Assembly (NCBI GenBank): GCA_028023455.1
Contig: JAQFVV010012416.1
Coordinates: 5,561,594-5,625,593, forward strand
Length of the DNA: 64,000 bases
Direction of reading: 5' to 3'
Source of the DNA: Epiperipatus broadwayi
Lineage: Eukaryota; Onychophora; Udeonychophora; Euonychophora; Peripatidae
Shown: piece by piece, positions 37,391-47,431 of the stretch
Numbering within the stretch: the stretch's first letter is position 1
Layout of the letters: the number at the start of each line of letters is the position of its first letter
Position numbers and translations under genes: made by a program
Notes under the pieces: model-generated
What the model saw: the letters and a program-made list of their open reading frames with translations, nothing else
Databases searched by the model: none
What the model was told of the DNA's origin: nothing

Positions 37391-37440
37391 TAATCAATAT
37401 ACGTATTTCGTGCTAAACCAGCACTTATCAGTTGATCCAG
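37391..37440 (-). ncRNA. Type I hammerhead ribozyme, one core change (copy H3 left)
   Basis: Helix II GTGCT/AGCAC, five perfect pairs; GAAA and TACGTATA intact; inner helix I ATCAA pairs perfectly with TTGAT, both strands differing from the usual ACCAA/TTGGT. The core reads CTGATAA (G8 to A), which should inactivate it. Confidence 0.8.
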
Positions 37441-37636
37441 ATTACCATCTCCACACATATATACAATCAGTACTCAGCTTTATATTAAGATAGCCAATCT
37501 TCATACTTTAATGAACAGGCTTCAAACTACTCCAACCCACAACTCTTCAGCCTTCCATTTCATTGTAAATCTGATGATGGAACGTTTAAATCCCATGTTT
37601 AAGCTGAGTACTGATTGTATATATGTGTTGTGATGG

Positions 37637-37701
37637 TAATCTGGACCAACTGACCAACTGATGAGTGCTGGTTTAGCACAAAATATGTATATTGGTGATT
37701 A
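37637..37701 (+). ncRNA. Type I hammerhead ribozyme, one core change (copy H3 right)
   Basis: CTGATGA (37658-37664), helix II GTGCT/AGCAC with five perfect pairs (37665-37679), AAAA in place of GAAA (G12 to A), helix III A-TATGTA-T, ATA then TTGGT. ACCAACTG is duplicated in tandem just before the core (37645-37660). Inner and outer helix I otherwise pair. Confidence 0.8.
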
Positions 37702-38099
37702 TTTATCTTTTCAACATGTGTGTGATCAGGTGGGTCAGCAATATAAGGTGGCACTGAAAGTTGTGGGTTGTGTGAACATCTGAGTTTCAATAGTAAATTA
37801 ATTAAATATTACTTCTATTTTAGTTTAACAATAGAAAATTTGAAAAAAAAAATTAGTATACATACTTAATATAAATTTCTGCTCATTGAAAGAAGAAATA
37901 TATTGCAAGTGATTACAACAGTAGTTTTCAATTAGGGTGCTAAGATATATCACATGACTATTACATGACTCCACCTTTCATATTGTTTTAACATCATACT
38001 TTTTCAGCATTGCTATGTCATTTACTATAATATTTGTTAAGTAATAATAGATGTGAATTGTTATCCTGGATTGTCCTATCCAATATCCCCAAACAATTT

Positions 38100-38530
38100 T
38101 CAGCTTATGGTTCTCATCAATGAGGAGTTTAGAGATGGTGAAAAATTATCTTGCTAAAGTAAAAATATGTAAGCTAGAATCACATGATAATCATATGATA
38201 TTTTATTGGTTTATAACAAATCCTGGCCGCAAGATATAAGTGATTAGAGGTATTAAGAAACTAAGGACATCATAGTATACAAAAATTCCACTGTTTTCAG
38301 ATCCAGTTGACTATGCAGGCAAGTTGGTTTGGATTGAAAAACATTCATATGTCTATCAGTTTGGGTCAATGACTTGATAGTATAAAAGAATAAATGACAG
38401 CAACTAAAAGAAAGGTGCATTAGATCCTAAATGTCCATGGGCACTGTTCCAAAATCCAAAGCTCATTACTGATAAATGCCATAAGCTTGAACCTAATTTG
38501 GAAATATTGGATAGAACAGCATAGGATAAG
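38100..38530 (+). repeat. Dispersed repeat family E, long copy
   Basis: Partner of 36320-36800, about 1.8 kb away in direct orientation. Shares the same order of blocks through GGAAATATTGGATAGAACA. Confidence 0.65.
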
Positions 38531-39027
38531 AATTTACTAAGCACTATCATGATTGGCATCTATTATTACTTACTAAATCTTACAGTTAGTTACATAGAGA
38601 TGATGAAAAAGTACAGTGCTAAGATAGATTAGGACACCAAATAACAATTCAGGAGTGCTGTAAAATCCAATGGTGATCAGCATTATATTTCCTCTATTAT
38701 TAAAAATCCAAAAAGAGTCTAAAGAGTTGGAGTAATTAAGAAACAATTGAAATTTAAACTAAAACCAAGATAATGAAATTGTTAAATATTTTGGATTGAT
38801 GTAAAAGATGAATATTCTACTGTAAAAAATTTTTAGTCATATTATTGCAATTTTCTTATACTTATTTATGGAAATTAAGCTTTTCAGCATTAAAAATAAA
38901 GAAAAAGATTAAAATCATTTGAAAAAGAACCAAAGAATCATATAAAATTATGCCTTTTTAGTATTTCAATTAATATTTCCAAATTATATCAGGCTCAAAT
39001 ATTGCATTAAATATATATAATATATAT

Positions 39028-39320
39028 AGAAGGGACTTGAATTCAGATTTTCAAGCTTCCTACAGCTATGCACTCCATCTTATACAGCTGTATATAGATA
39101 TGGAAGATGTTGGTCTGAACCAATTGATGAATTCTGGTTCAACATGAATACTTATATTGGAGATCATTTACCCTTTTCACCTTTATGTGGTCATGTGTAT
39201 CAGTTATATAAGATGCAATGCATAGCTGTAAGGAGCTTGAAAATATGAGTTCAAGTCTCTTCTAATTACACTAAGTTTAGTATAGATGATATACTCATAT
39301 TTGAATATTATATATATAAT
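39028..39320. mobile_element. Hammerhead foldback retroposon, copy H4
   Basis: The left arm is a reversed tRNA-like segment (GGGACTTGAATTCAGA); a degenerate hammerhead follows at 39119-39160 (plus), then a tRNA-like segment with GTGGTCATGTGTATCAG and GAGTTCAAGTCTC. Arms of about 80 bp are inverted around the ribozyme, as in copy H5. The edges lie in TA-rich DNA, so a target duplication cannot be judged. Confidence 0.7.
39119..39160 (+). ncRNA. Degenerate hammerhead ribozyme (copy H4)
   Basis: ACCAA then TTGATGA (C3 to T), helix II ATTCT...AACAT only partly paired, GAAT with one A missing, CTTATA and TTGG. Clearly homologous, not expected to be active. Confidence 0.65.
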
Positions 39321-39611
39321 ATTTTTATAATTTCATTACAATTTCATTTCCAAGTACCAAACTCTTTGTACTTATAATTTTGATACCAATCATTCCAATA
39401 AATTTACTAATGATTACTATTAATTATTTATTAAAATGTAGATTATCTCTATTCCAGACATAACTTTAACCCTTAGTTAAAGATTAATATATGTGGATTT
39501 ATATAAACCCATGTAATAATTCAACCTCTTTTTTTTTTTTCATGTGTAATATTATTTAAAATAAATTTAAAACCTCCACTATACCACATATTCTGATGTG
39601 CATTTCATCAG

Positions 39612-39698
39612 TTGGACCCGGTTTTATTATTGACCTTTCGTTGGACCCAGTTTTATTATTGACCTTTCGTTGGACCCGGTTTTATTATTGACCTTTCA
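39612..39698. repeat. 29-bp tandem repeat, three units
   Basis: Units start at 39612, 39641 and 39670 with TTGGACCC(G/A)GTTTTATTATT and end GACCTTTCG/CA. Only two bases differ among the three. Confidence 0.95.
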
Positions 39699-40429
39699 TA
39701 ATTAACATTCCGATTACTTAATACTTATGTAATCCTTTTATTAAAAATACTGTATTCAATTTTAACTAATCGACATATATTATGAATTATTTATAAATAT
39801 TTAAAATAAAATACTATACATGTATAGGAGTGCCAACAACAACAACAACAAAAAAAAATACCCAGTTGTAGCATTATTAAAAAAGATTTCTTAGATGTCA
39901 TTTTGCATAAATATTTTACATGTTGTTTGCAGAAAATAAACTGTAAAAGTTTACTTAATAGGTTAAATCAGAATATATTCAGTACTAAAATGAAAGTCCT
40001 TATAAATATTGTAGCTTTTACGTTACTATAGTTAATCTACAAATAACTACTTCTCAGTTGTATTTATATATTGGACTATGTCCATCATCTAATATAAGTA
40101 TTGAATGTCTTTAAAAAAATAAGTTCATTTAAATATTCCAAATATATTAAACTGTTGTAATAGCACACATGTTAGTATAAGCACAATATTTTGGGAAGTA
40201 TTGTTTTGCTCTCTTCTTCAGGTGTTGCTGTCTTGACCAGAACTAGCATAGGAATCAAGCCTGGCCCCTCAGATTCTTGAATATTGAATTTTAAGGTAAT
40301 GCACTAACCAACTGAACCATCCTGCCAAAGGCAACAGTCCCTAGAAATTTCATATACTTATCTATGAGATTCCTCCTGCTTTCTCCATTTTTCTTCAAAG
40401 CAAAGTTGATTGGTTATCTCTATACATTA

Positions 40430-40810
40430 TGTATAGTCACACTAGATTGATTTATGAGATTGTCCACCATTATCATGTGAGCAGCTTCTTTAAATTTTCT
40501 TCATTGTATCTTTTCTTCTCTATCCAATATTTTATATTTTTCCAATTGAACATATGTTCATTGGTACATACATGGTCTAACACATCTGTTTTCTCTTTTC
40601 TAATTAACAGTTTGTGTTTTTGCAATTTAAACTTTGTAAATGTTAAAATTTCTCATAGTGTGGTATAGGATCTGTTCTGATGTTATTCTGATTGCAGATT
40701 TTCCTTAATCTGTCTGCTATTTTTGGTATGTATGGATACACTATTTTACTAATAATTGTTTTTTCCCTTCTGATAGTTCTTTTTGTTGTCTATTTTACTT
40801 GAAATGCTGA
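40430..40810 (-). pseudogene. PLE C-terminal coding relic (left arm)
   Basis: Minus-strand frames read VYPYIPKIADRLRKICNQNN, matching the linker between RT and endonuclease of Penelope-like proteins. Further on they read LQKHKLLIRKEKTD, then DHVCTNEHMFNWKNIKYW and IEKKRYNEENLKKLL, matching the end of the GIY-YIG nuclease domain (the conserved H...NW...I stretch and the R-x-YN-x-R/E helix). The YIG core itself is missing from this arm. Frameshifts and stops show it is dead. Confidence 0.75.
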
Positions 40811-40827
40811 AAAGCTAAAACTGCATC

Positions 40828-41100
40828 TATGAAATACCATGTAAATGTGGAAGAACATATGTTCATGAGACCAGTGACCCTATTGAAAAGTGATTGCAAT
40901 AACACAAACTGATGGTTAAAAGAGAGAAAACAGATATGTCTAAGGTAGCAGAGACCATGTATGTACCAATAAACGTACATTCAATTGGGAAAATACAAAA
41001 ATATATCCCATAAATCAACCTAGTGTGACTATATATAATGTATGGAAATGACTAATCAATTTGACTCTCATAAAAAAAGTGAAAAAATCAGGAGGAACCT
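40828..41100 (+). pseudogene. PLE GIY-YIG endonuclease relic (right arm)
   Basis: From 40828: YEIPCKCGRTYVHETSDPIE, the GIY-YIG start (Y-x-I-P-C-x-C-G-x-x-Y-(I/V)-x-E-T) with the usual Gly of YIGET replaced by His, then in-frame stops within K-LQ-HKLMVKREKTDMSKVAE. In autonomous PLEs this domain cuts the target DNA. Degenerate frames run to about 41100, just before the tRNA-like segment. Confidence 0.8.
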
Positions 41101-41425
41101 CAAAGATAAGTATATGAAATTTCTACTGATTGATGCCTTTGACAGGATGGCTCAGTTGGTTAGAATATTACCTTAAAATTCAATATTCAAGAATCTAATG
41201 GTCCAAGTTTGATTCCCATGCTAATACTGTCACAGGTCAGGCTAGCAACACCTGAAAAGGAGAGGAAGATAATACTTCTTAAAATGTTATGCAAATACTA
41301 ACTTGTATGCTATTTTATTACTAATGGTTGAATGTATTTGGAATATTTAAATGAAGTTAAATTTTTTTAAAGACATTTCATACTTCTATTAGACGATGGA
41401 AGTAGTCCAATATATAAATACAATT

Positions 41426-42299
41426 AAAATACCATCATCACAATCTTCCAGGAAAACAACAATTTCTAAATTGTATATCTATGCTTTTCTTGTTTGATTG
41501 ACTTAAATATAAATCATTTATATAGTAAATAATAAGATGGCTAGAAAACATGCCAACAAATATTTTTTTTTATATATCAGAAGTTAAGAAAGCTTATACT
41601 ACTCAATTCTTTTTTTCTATCGGGTATATGATATTGATATGGGGATAGATATAAATAGAGTATATGTATTTAAAAAGATTATTAATAATTCTCGTTAATT
41701 TTTTTTAGAATTTTATAAAAGTATCAGTTATGAATATTTCACGGTTTCAATCAAGTTTTCAATTATTCTTAACCAGAGGAAGCTTGATTAAGACAAATTT
41801 TTTGTCTTTTTTTCAAATAAAATGAATATTTTTAAAAAATAGATGAAAATATTTTTTACTGAATGCCAAATAATCGATAGACAAATGATAAAAATAATTT
41901 TCTATTTTCATAAAACTTTTTCAATATATTCAAACCTTAATTAAAAGACTTTTAACTTTTACGGCCACGTGACTATACAGCTTTTTTTTAAAAATGTAAA
42001 AAAAAAAAGGAAATTGACAATTTTTTATGCGACAGATTGATAAAACTATCCATAGCAAATCTTAAAATTTAAGTTCATTATATATACAGTAAAATGAAAT
42101 CAATCACTTATTGCTAAGTCTCAAGTTATGGAAAAACGTGATATTTAAATTTTTACTTATCTTTTTTTATTTGATTCTATCTATTTCTAAAATATACAAT
42201 GTATATGAAAATATTATTCATTTGTTTTTTTTTTTGTTTTTAAAAAAAAAGTTATTAGATAAGCATCAATTACCAAATTATCAAAGATTTTATACATTT
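41426..42299. other. A+T-rich non-coding stretch between two PLE copies
   Basis: No feature recognised. The frame at 42111-42347 is lysine/phenylalanine-rich and runs into the next repeat. Confidence 0.4.
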
Positions 42300-42822
42300 A
42301 ATGGTACTTATGTTGTATTTTTATATTGGATTATTTCGATCATCTAATATTCGTATTGAATGTCTTTAGAAAAATTTAACTTTATTTAAATATTCCAAAT
42401 ACATTCAACTATTAGTAATAGCACGTCTAACAGGTTAGTATATGCACAATGTTTCGAGAGGTATTATTCTCTCCTCTTTTTCAGGTGTTGCTGGCCTAAC
42501 CAGTGACAGTACTAGCATGGGATTCGAATCTGTATCCTTAGATTCTTGATTATTGAATTTTAGAGTAACGCTCTCTAAGGATCCCAATTCGAATCCCATG
42601 CTAGTACTGTCACTGGTCAGGCCAGCAACACCTAAAGAAGAGGGGGAGAATAATACTTCTTGAAACGTTGTGCATATACTAACCTCTTGGATGTGCTATT
42701 ACTAATAGTTGAATGTATTTGGAATATTTAAATAAAGTTAATTTTTTTCTAAAGACATTCAATACGCATACTAGATGATGAAATAGTCCAATATAAAAAT
42801 ACAACTAGAACACCATCATTAC
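42300..42822. mobile_element. PLE-related tail palindrome (inverted dimer without coding part)
   Basis: Left arm 42300-42570 and right arm 42578-42822 are inverted copies of the same 3' tail seen at 40056-41425. Each has the B box (GATTCGAATCCCATG in reverse at about 42521; AATTCGAATCCCATG at about 42587), CAGTGACAGTACTAGCATGG, the hairpin AAGAAG-loop-CTTCTTGAAACGTTGTGC (about 42643-42675), and CTATTACTAATAGTTGAATG. The A-box half of the tRNA-like segment is lost on the right arm. Arms are about 85-90% identical, so younger than the larger dimer nearby. Confidence 0.8.
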
Positions 42823-43259
42823 AAACCTTCATAAAAATAGTACTTATGTATTAGTCCAGTGGTGAAATTTTGGTCTTCATTAAAATCATGATGATGGTCT
42901 ATGATTGCTAAATATTTCATAGTATTTAATTACTTAACTTTCAAAGATACGTTATTGAAGATCTCTAAGAGTATTTTTGTATCTACTATAAATTCTTTAT
43001 TAACTTCTAACTACTACTGATTTATGTATGCTTTAAAGATAGCCATTTTTTGCCATTAAATAAAATGGAGTTGTTATTTACGACTTTGTTAAAAGTGATT
43101 CTTTAAATCTTTGAAAGTTAAATTTAAAAACGCACTATCAAATATTTAGCAATCATATGTAATGAGACTAAAGTTTCACTGCAGGACTAAGTAATAATAA
43201 AAAAAATTATTTGGATATAAAACAATAGAATTTTAATTTAATTTTTTTCTTTTATGCAA

Positions 43260-45100
43260 AAATCAGACCAATATTAATGACTCTATTGCTGATCAAAGTG
43301 ATGGAATCCATAATAAAGGTCAATATACAAGAAAAAATCCTATTACAAACCACAGCATCCCAATTCGCTGGAAAAGGGTCCTCTGCAATGGTAGCTATAA
43401 GCATAGTCCGGACCCTTATAGACAAAATCAGAATATCAAGAAAGTCTAAACTGATTGCTGTACAACTAGACATCATCTTAGCATTTGACTCAGTTCAAAT
43501 AAACACACTAATGAACCTTCTCGAAGACTTGGACATTCCAGTACCCATAATAAATATAATACCAAACCTGATAAACAATAGAAAAATTTCCATTTCACTA
43601 AATAGGAAACTATCCCAGCCATTTAAACCAGACCTTTCCACCCACCCCCCAAAGATCCCCCCTCAGTGCCCTATTATTCATGGTATACATAGACCCTCTC
43701 CTAAAGAAAATTGACCTTGAACTTCCAGGAATCTACTGCCACAGACTACACAAAATCATCAACACCATTGCATACATGGACGATATTCTTATCTTCCTTC
43801 CTTCCTCAAAACTGCTCCCAAAACTATATAATATTCTAGATCAGTTCCACCAAGCCTCAGGGTTTAAAATGAACAATCTAAAATCAGCCACATGGAAAAT
43901 TTACTCGGGTACAAAAATCCATTCTAAATACACCGCTGAACCACAAAAATTTCTTGGGTTTGCAATTGCAAAATCCGCAACCCAAATGTCTAGAGAAATA
44001 AACCACTCCATCATCAACTCAATGGATATTTTAACTAAAAAACTTGCAACAGTCTACCTATTCCTTCAAGGAAAGGTAGCTTTTCTAAATATGAAAATTA
44101 TGTCTAAAATTAACTACAACATTCCCATCATTAAACTAACCAAAACCCCAACAACATTAACACATTAGTAGTCAGACTATTCTGGAATGATAGGAAAGCC
44201 TCCCTCAGCATAAAAATAATGCAACAGCCAAGAAAACTAAATAGAATGTCTTTGCATTCCATAAAAGCCTATGAAATCCAAAAGAGTCATAGCCTTCTAA
44301 GGCAACTGATAAGTAAATCTACATACGATGTCATTCTAAACCCGGTTCCACCTACAGATCGTCCACCACCTCTTAAAATTAACTGGTTAGACACAATTAT
44401 TAATAACCTTAAAAAACATCTAAAATTATCTGAGTGAGCATTCATAATCAAATTAAAAATCTGGGATGCCTACTCCCTCATTTTCCCAAGCTTATCACCA
44501 ATAGAAGGATCACTATCAATCACAAACCAAAAGATAGCAAGTCTCTTCAAGTTAAGGGATATGGAACCGAAATACTTTGACCTTGCTATCAAAATAAACA
44601 TGAATTCCATGCCTACGAATTGGTTCCTGAATTACAGAAGAGGGATCACAAAACTAAACCCCATATGTCAACTATGCAGAAAAGATGAGGAAACCTTTGC
44701 CCGTTTAATTAGATCATGAACAGGCCTAAACACATCAAAAAAAATCATTTGTGAAAGGAAAAAAAATAGATTACTACACAATTACCTCCCTGAAGAATAG
44801 TATCCAAACCAAACATTTTGCCATTGTAAGACTGTCACTTTTCCTCACAATGGCCTTATGGCTGATGAGATGCCACAAAATCTTCCACTTCTCTCAACAA
44901 AATGAGACAAAATTCTTTTTAAACACAATAAAGAAACTAAAGAAAAGAGACGAAGTCATGGCCTCACCAAACTGACACAATGACACCTGGATCTTATTAG
45001 ATGTCTAAATAATCCCATAAAGCAAGAAAAAAACAGAAGGACCATTAATAGTTCAACAAACTAATACACACTTATTAAGACTGTTTAAACAAATTGTACA
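43260..45100 (+). pseudogene. LINE (non-LTR retrotransposon) ORF2 relic: RT domain and C-terminal knuckle
   Basis: Readable in three main frames. 43277-43630 holds RT blocks before and at motif A (SKVMESIIK-like start, ASQFAGKGSS, AVQLDIILAFDSVQ). After a frameshift in a C-rich run at about 43635, the frame open through 43680-44168 reads PQRSPLSALLF (motif B) and MVYIDPLL, then IAYMDDILIF (motif C, YMDD where most LINEs have FADD or YADD), and GFKMNNLKSATWKI. Further fragments run 44219-44437 and 44521-44780, the latter with NPICQLCRKDEETFARLIRS (knuckle with His to Arg and final Cys to stop). The 5' end, including any endonuclease, is absent. It copies RNA into DNA at the target in intact relatives; this copy is dead. 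Codon use is less A+T-biased than the surroundings, consistent with a younger insertion. Clade not resolved. Confidence 0.85.
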
Positions 45101-46429
45101 CTAGTTTCAATGTCATTACACATAAATAATGAATATGTATCACAACAACTTTCATCTGCTCGTATAACATTAACCTGAATAAATATTTTGAAAAGAAATA
45201 AATTTCTACTATTTTAGACATGGAGTAGTTACATGTTAAAATATAATGATACAAAGGGATGCAAAATAGTTTCTTTTCAGATAGGGTGACTAGATTGGTT
45301 CGATCAAAAATTGGGACATAACGACCAATTATTTTTACAGCATTGCATTCTTTTTTTTATATATAAAAACTTCATTCCTGTGTATATTCATCATTGTAAG
45401 TACACTTCCTCTTTGGTATGTTGTCTATTGTTTAGGGTTATTAATATTCCTATTAATTTTATCATTATAGAAAATTAATGTCAACAAAGAACTAGTAGAA
45501 TTACATTGTCAATCAAAGCAGATGAAGAATGCAATTCAAATTTTAGCCTACAAAAATCCAACTGTACATGCTCCAAAGCAAAGTTGGATGCAATAATGTG
45601 TCTAGCTTAAGAACCTGGCCATATAATGTAATAGCGATCTTTGTTTTGGTGTTGGAATTTGTCTGAAGTTTTTATAATACTACTGTAGAGACTGAAATGG
45701 ACAGAGAGAGGTAAGAAACTATCATTTTTGCAATAAATTATTTATGTAAGACAAATAATAATTATAAGTATTTGAAAATCTGGACATACAACAGTCCCAA
45801 AGTGACATTTTGGGGGCACTGGGACATCTAATCAAAAATAGGGACAAATTCTATTCTCAGATGGAGTCAATTTCTATACCATATGCCTAAAAGATAAAAC
45901 CCCTATTAACCAAGTTTTTTTCATTCAAAAAACTTTTTTATTATTATTGTAAACACATTGTCTTCTAGTCATCCATTACCCTCTTAACATCTACAATTAT
46001 TAAATCATTCTTTTAGAACTGATACATTTATTTTTCTTATATTCTATTTTAATAAAAGCTATTCTTAATTCCAAAATCTTTTCCATTTTTGTCATAAAGA
46101 TATTGCATTGAAGTGACTCTTTTAAGACTTATTGTATTTACAATATTACCATAATGAAAATGTTTTGAGAATATATATATAATTTCAAATAGGCAAAACA
46201 AATTTAAAAAATCAGTTAACTGCAGGAGACCGGGGGAAAAGTAGTAACTAGTATTTGCTATGTGAGAAAACATATTTAGTATAGAATTATGATTTCTTTT
46301 TCAATTTTGTAATTGATAAAATAGTTTGCTGCTAATGAATAAAACATAAAATAGTTCTTTATACAGCATTAAATTAAGCTAGTCCTCAAACATAGTGTTA
46401 AAAACATTAAATCAAATTGGCTTAGTCCA
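45101..46429. other. LINE 3' flank and A+T-rich non-coding stretch
   Basis: 45101-45190 may be the 3' UTR of the LINE. Beyond this, 45290-45320 and 45780-45850 share short blocks (TTGGGACATA / CTGGACATAC, AAAAATAGGGACAA) in direct order, a possible decayed repeat. No gene. Confidence 0.35.
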
Positions 46430-46920
46430 TATAGGATGAATTGAATTTCAGGCTATTAGTTTGAGGGTTAAAAAAAGAGGTAAAAGATTGCTGCTATATG
46501 TGGAGATATAAGGAAAACTTAACTCCCCTATAGCATCCATTGATTATTCAAAATTACAGTAGATGGCTCTGAGTTAGAGAGAGAAGAATTTCTCCTAAAA
46601 GCATAAGCAGAGAAAATCATATTTTTTTTATGCATATTTATCCTGGTCAAAAGATAAAAAGTTCCTGTAGCTAAACTAAAATAGAAGTAACTAAAATATA
46701 TAATACTGATCTAGTGTCAGATCTATGTATTTATGTGAGCATATTGGCTTGAATTAAAAACCTTAGGATGGTTTTGAATTTCAGGCTGTTAACTTGATAA
46801 TATAAAATAGATAATGGTAGCTTCTTGAAATGAAGTGTATTATATTCAACGTTTCTCTTATGAAGACTATGAGCCAGAAGTTAGTTTAGAAATATGTCTT
46901 TAATAACACTATCATCAAAT
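46430..46920 (+). repeat. Dispersed repeat family E, copy
   Basis: ATAGCATCCATTGATTATTC, ACAGTAGATGGCTCTGAG (about 46558), CTCCTAAAAGCATAAGC, CAGATCTATGTATTTATGTG, ATATTGGCTTGAATT and AGAAGTTAGTTTAGAAATAT occur in the same order as in other copies. Confidence 0.55.
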
Positions 46921-47121
46921 GTTCACTGATTTCTCACTATGAAAATCATTAAGTCCATAGATTATGGCTCCATTTATCACTTCCAGTATTTGAACTTCTG
47001 AACATGAGCAATAAAACATTCAAGTATTTGTATTATTAAATTGAATTACTATTCAATTTTGAGCAGTATGATAAAATATTAAAACATATCTAGATGCCAT
47101 AAGCATATAAAATTATTATCT

Positions 47122-47418
47122 AATTAAAGGGGATTTGAACCCAGACTTTCAAGCTTTCTACAGTTATCCACTTTATCCAATATAAACAAGACACATGACC
47201 ATATACATGTGAAAAAGATAGATGATGTGGACCAACTGATGAATGTTGTTTCAGCATGAAATATGTATATTGGAGATCATTTATCTTTTTCACGTGTTTG
47301 TGGTCACGTGTATTGGTTATATTGGATGGAGTGGATGACAGTAGAAAGATTGAAAGTCTGGGTTCAAATCCCCTTTAATTATATCTAGGCTAAGTATATA
47401 CATTATACTTGTATTTTC
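47122..47418. mobile_element. Hammerhead foldback retroposon, copy H5 (compact, ribozyme at the apex)
   Basis: A 297-bp element between perfect 13-bp direct repeats AAAATTATTATCT (47109-47121, 47419-47431). The left arm (47122-47225) is the reverse of the tRNA-like segment (B box in reverse GGATTTGAACCC), the single hammerhead lies at 47231-47274, and the right arm continues with TGGTCACGTGT (A-box-like, 47301) and GGTTCAAATCC (B box, 47361-47371). The two ~100-bp arms pair, so the transcript would be a long hairpin capped by the ribozyme. Confidence 0.88.
47231..47274 (+). ncRNA. Type I hammerhead ribozyme, complete core (copy H5)
   Basis: ACCAA (47231-47235), CTGATGA (47236-47242), helix II ATGTT/AGCAT with five pairs (one G-T), GAAA (47258-47261), helix III A-TA-TG-TA-T with a two-base loop, ATA triplet with predicted cleavage after 47269, then TTGG. 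All invariant bases are present. Inner helix I has four pairs, and after an internal loop helix I is prolonged by the foldback arms (GATAGATGAT with ATCATTTATC). The best candidate for a still-active ribozyme in the window. Confidence 0.85.
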
Positions 47419-47431
47419 AAAATTATTATCT

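Larger units (their letters stand above)
37251..37788. mobile_element. Hammerhead foldback retroposon, copy H3 (inverted dimer, centre deleted)
   Basis: Perfect 12-bp target duplication AATAGTAAATTA (37239-37250, 37789-37800). The left arm is the reverse of a complete 3' end: tail hairpin near TGTACAGGCTTACATG, tail, B box in reverse (GGGATTCGAACTC at 37298), hammerhead (37391-37440). The right arm has a hammerhead (37637-37701) and a tRNA-like segment ending at the B box (GAGTTTCAA). The central palindrome is shortened relative to H1 and H2. Confidence 0.85.
40056..41425. mobile_element. Penelope-like element, inverted dimer of 3' ends
   Basis: Two 3' portions of a PLE lie head to head around about 40805. 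Each arm, reading outward, has coding sequence for the C-terminal part, then a tRNA-like segment (A box TGGCTCAGTTGG at 41148, B box AGTTTGATTCC at 41206; reversed at 40307-40319 and 40251-40261), then a tail with CCTGAA-AG, stem-loop, and TGCTATT...TTGAATG...GGAATATTTAAA. The arms are about 75-80% identical by eye. Inverted partial copies are a known habit of PLEs. Confidence 0.82.
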
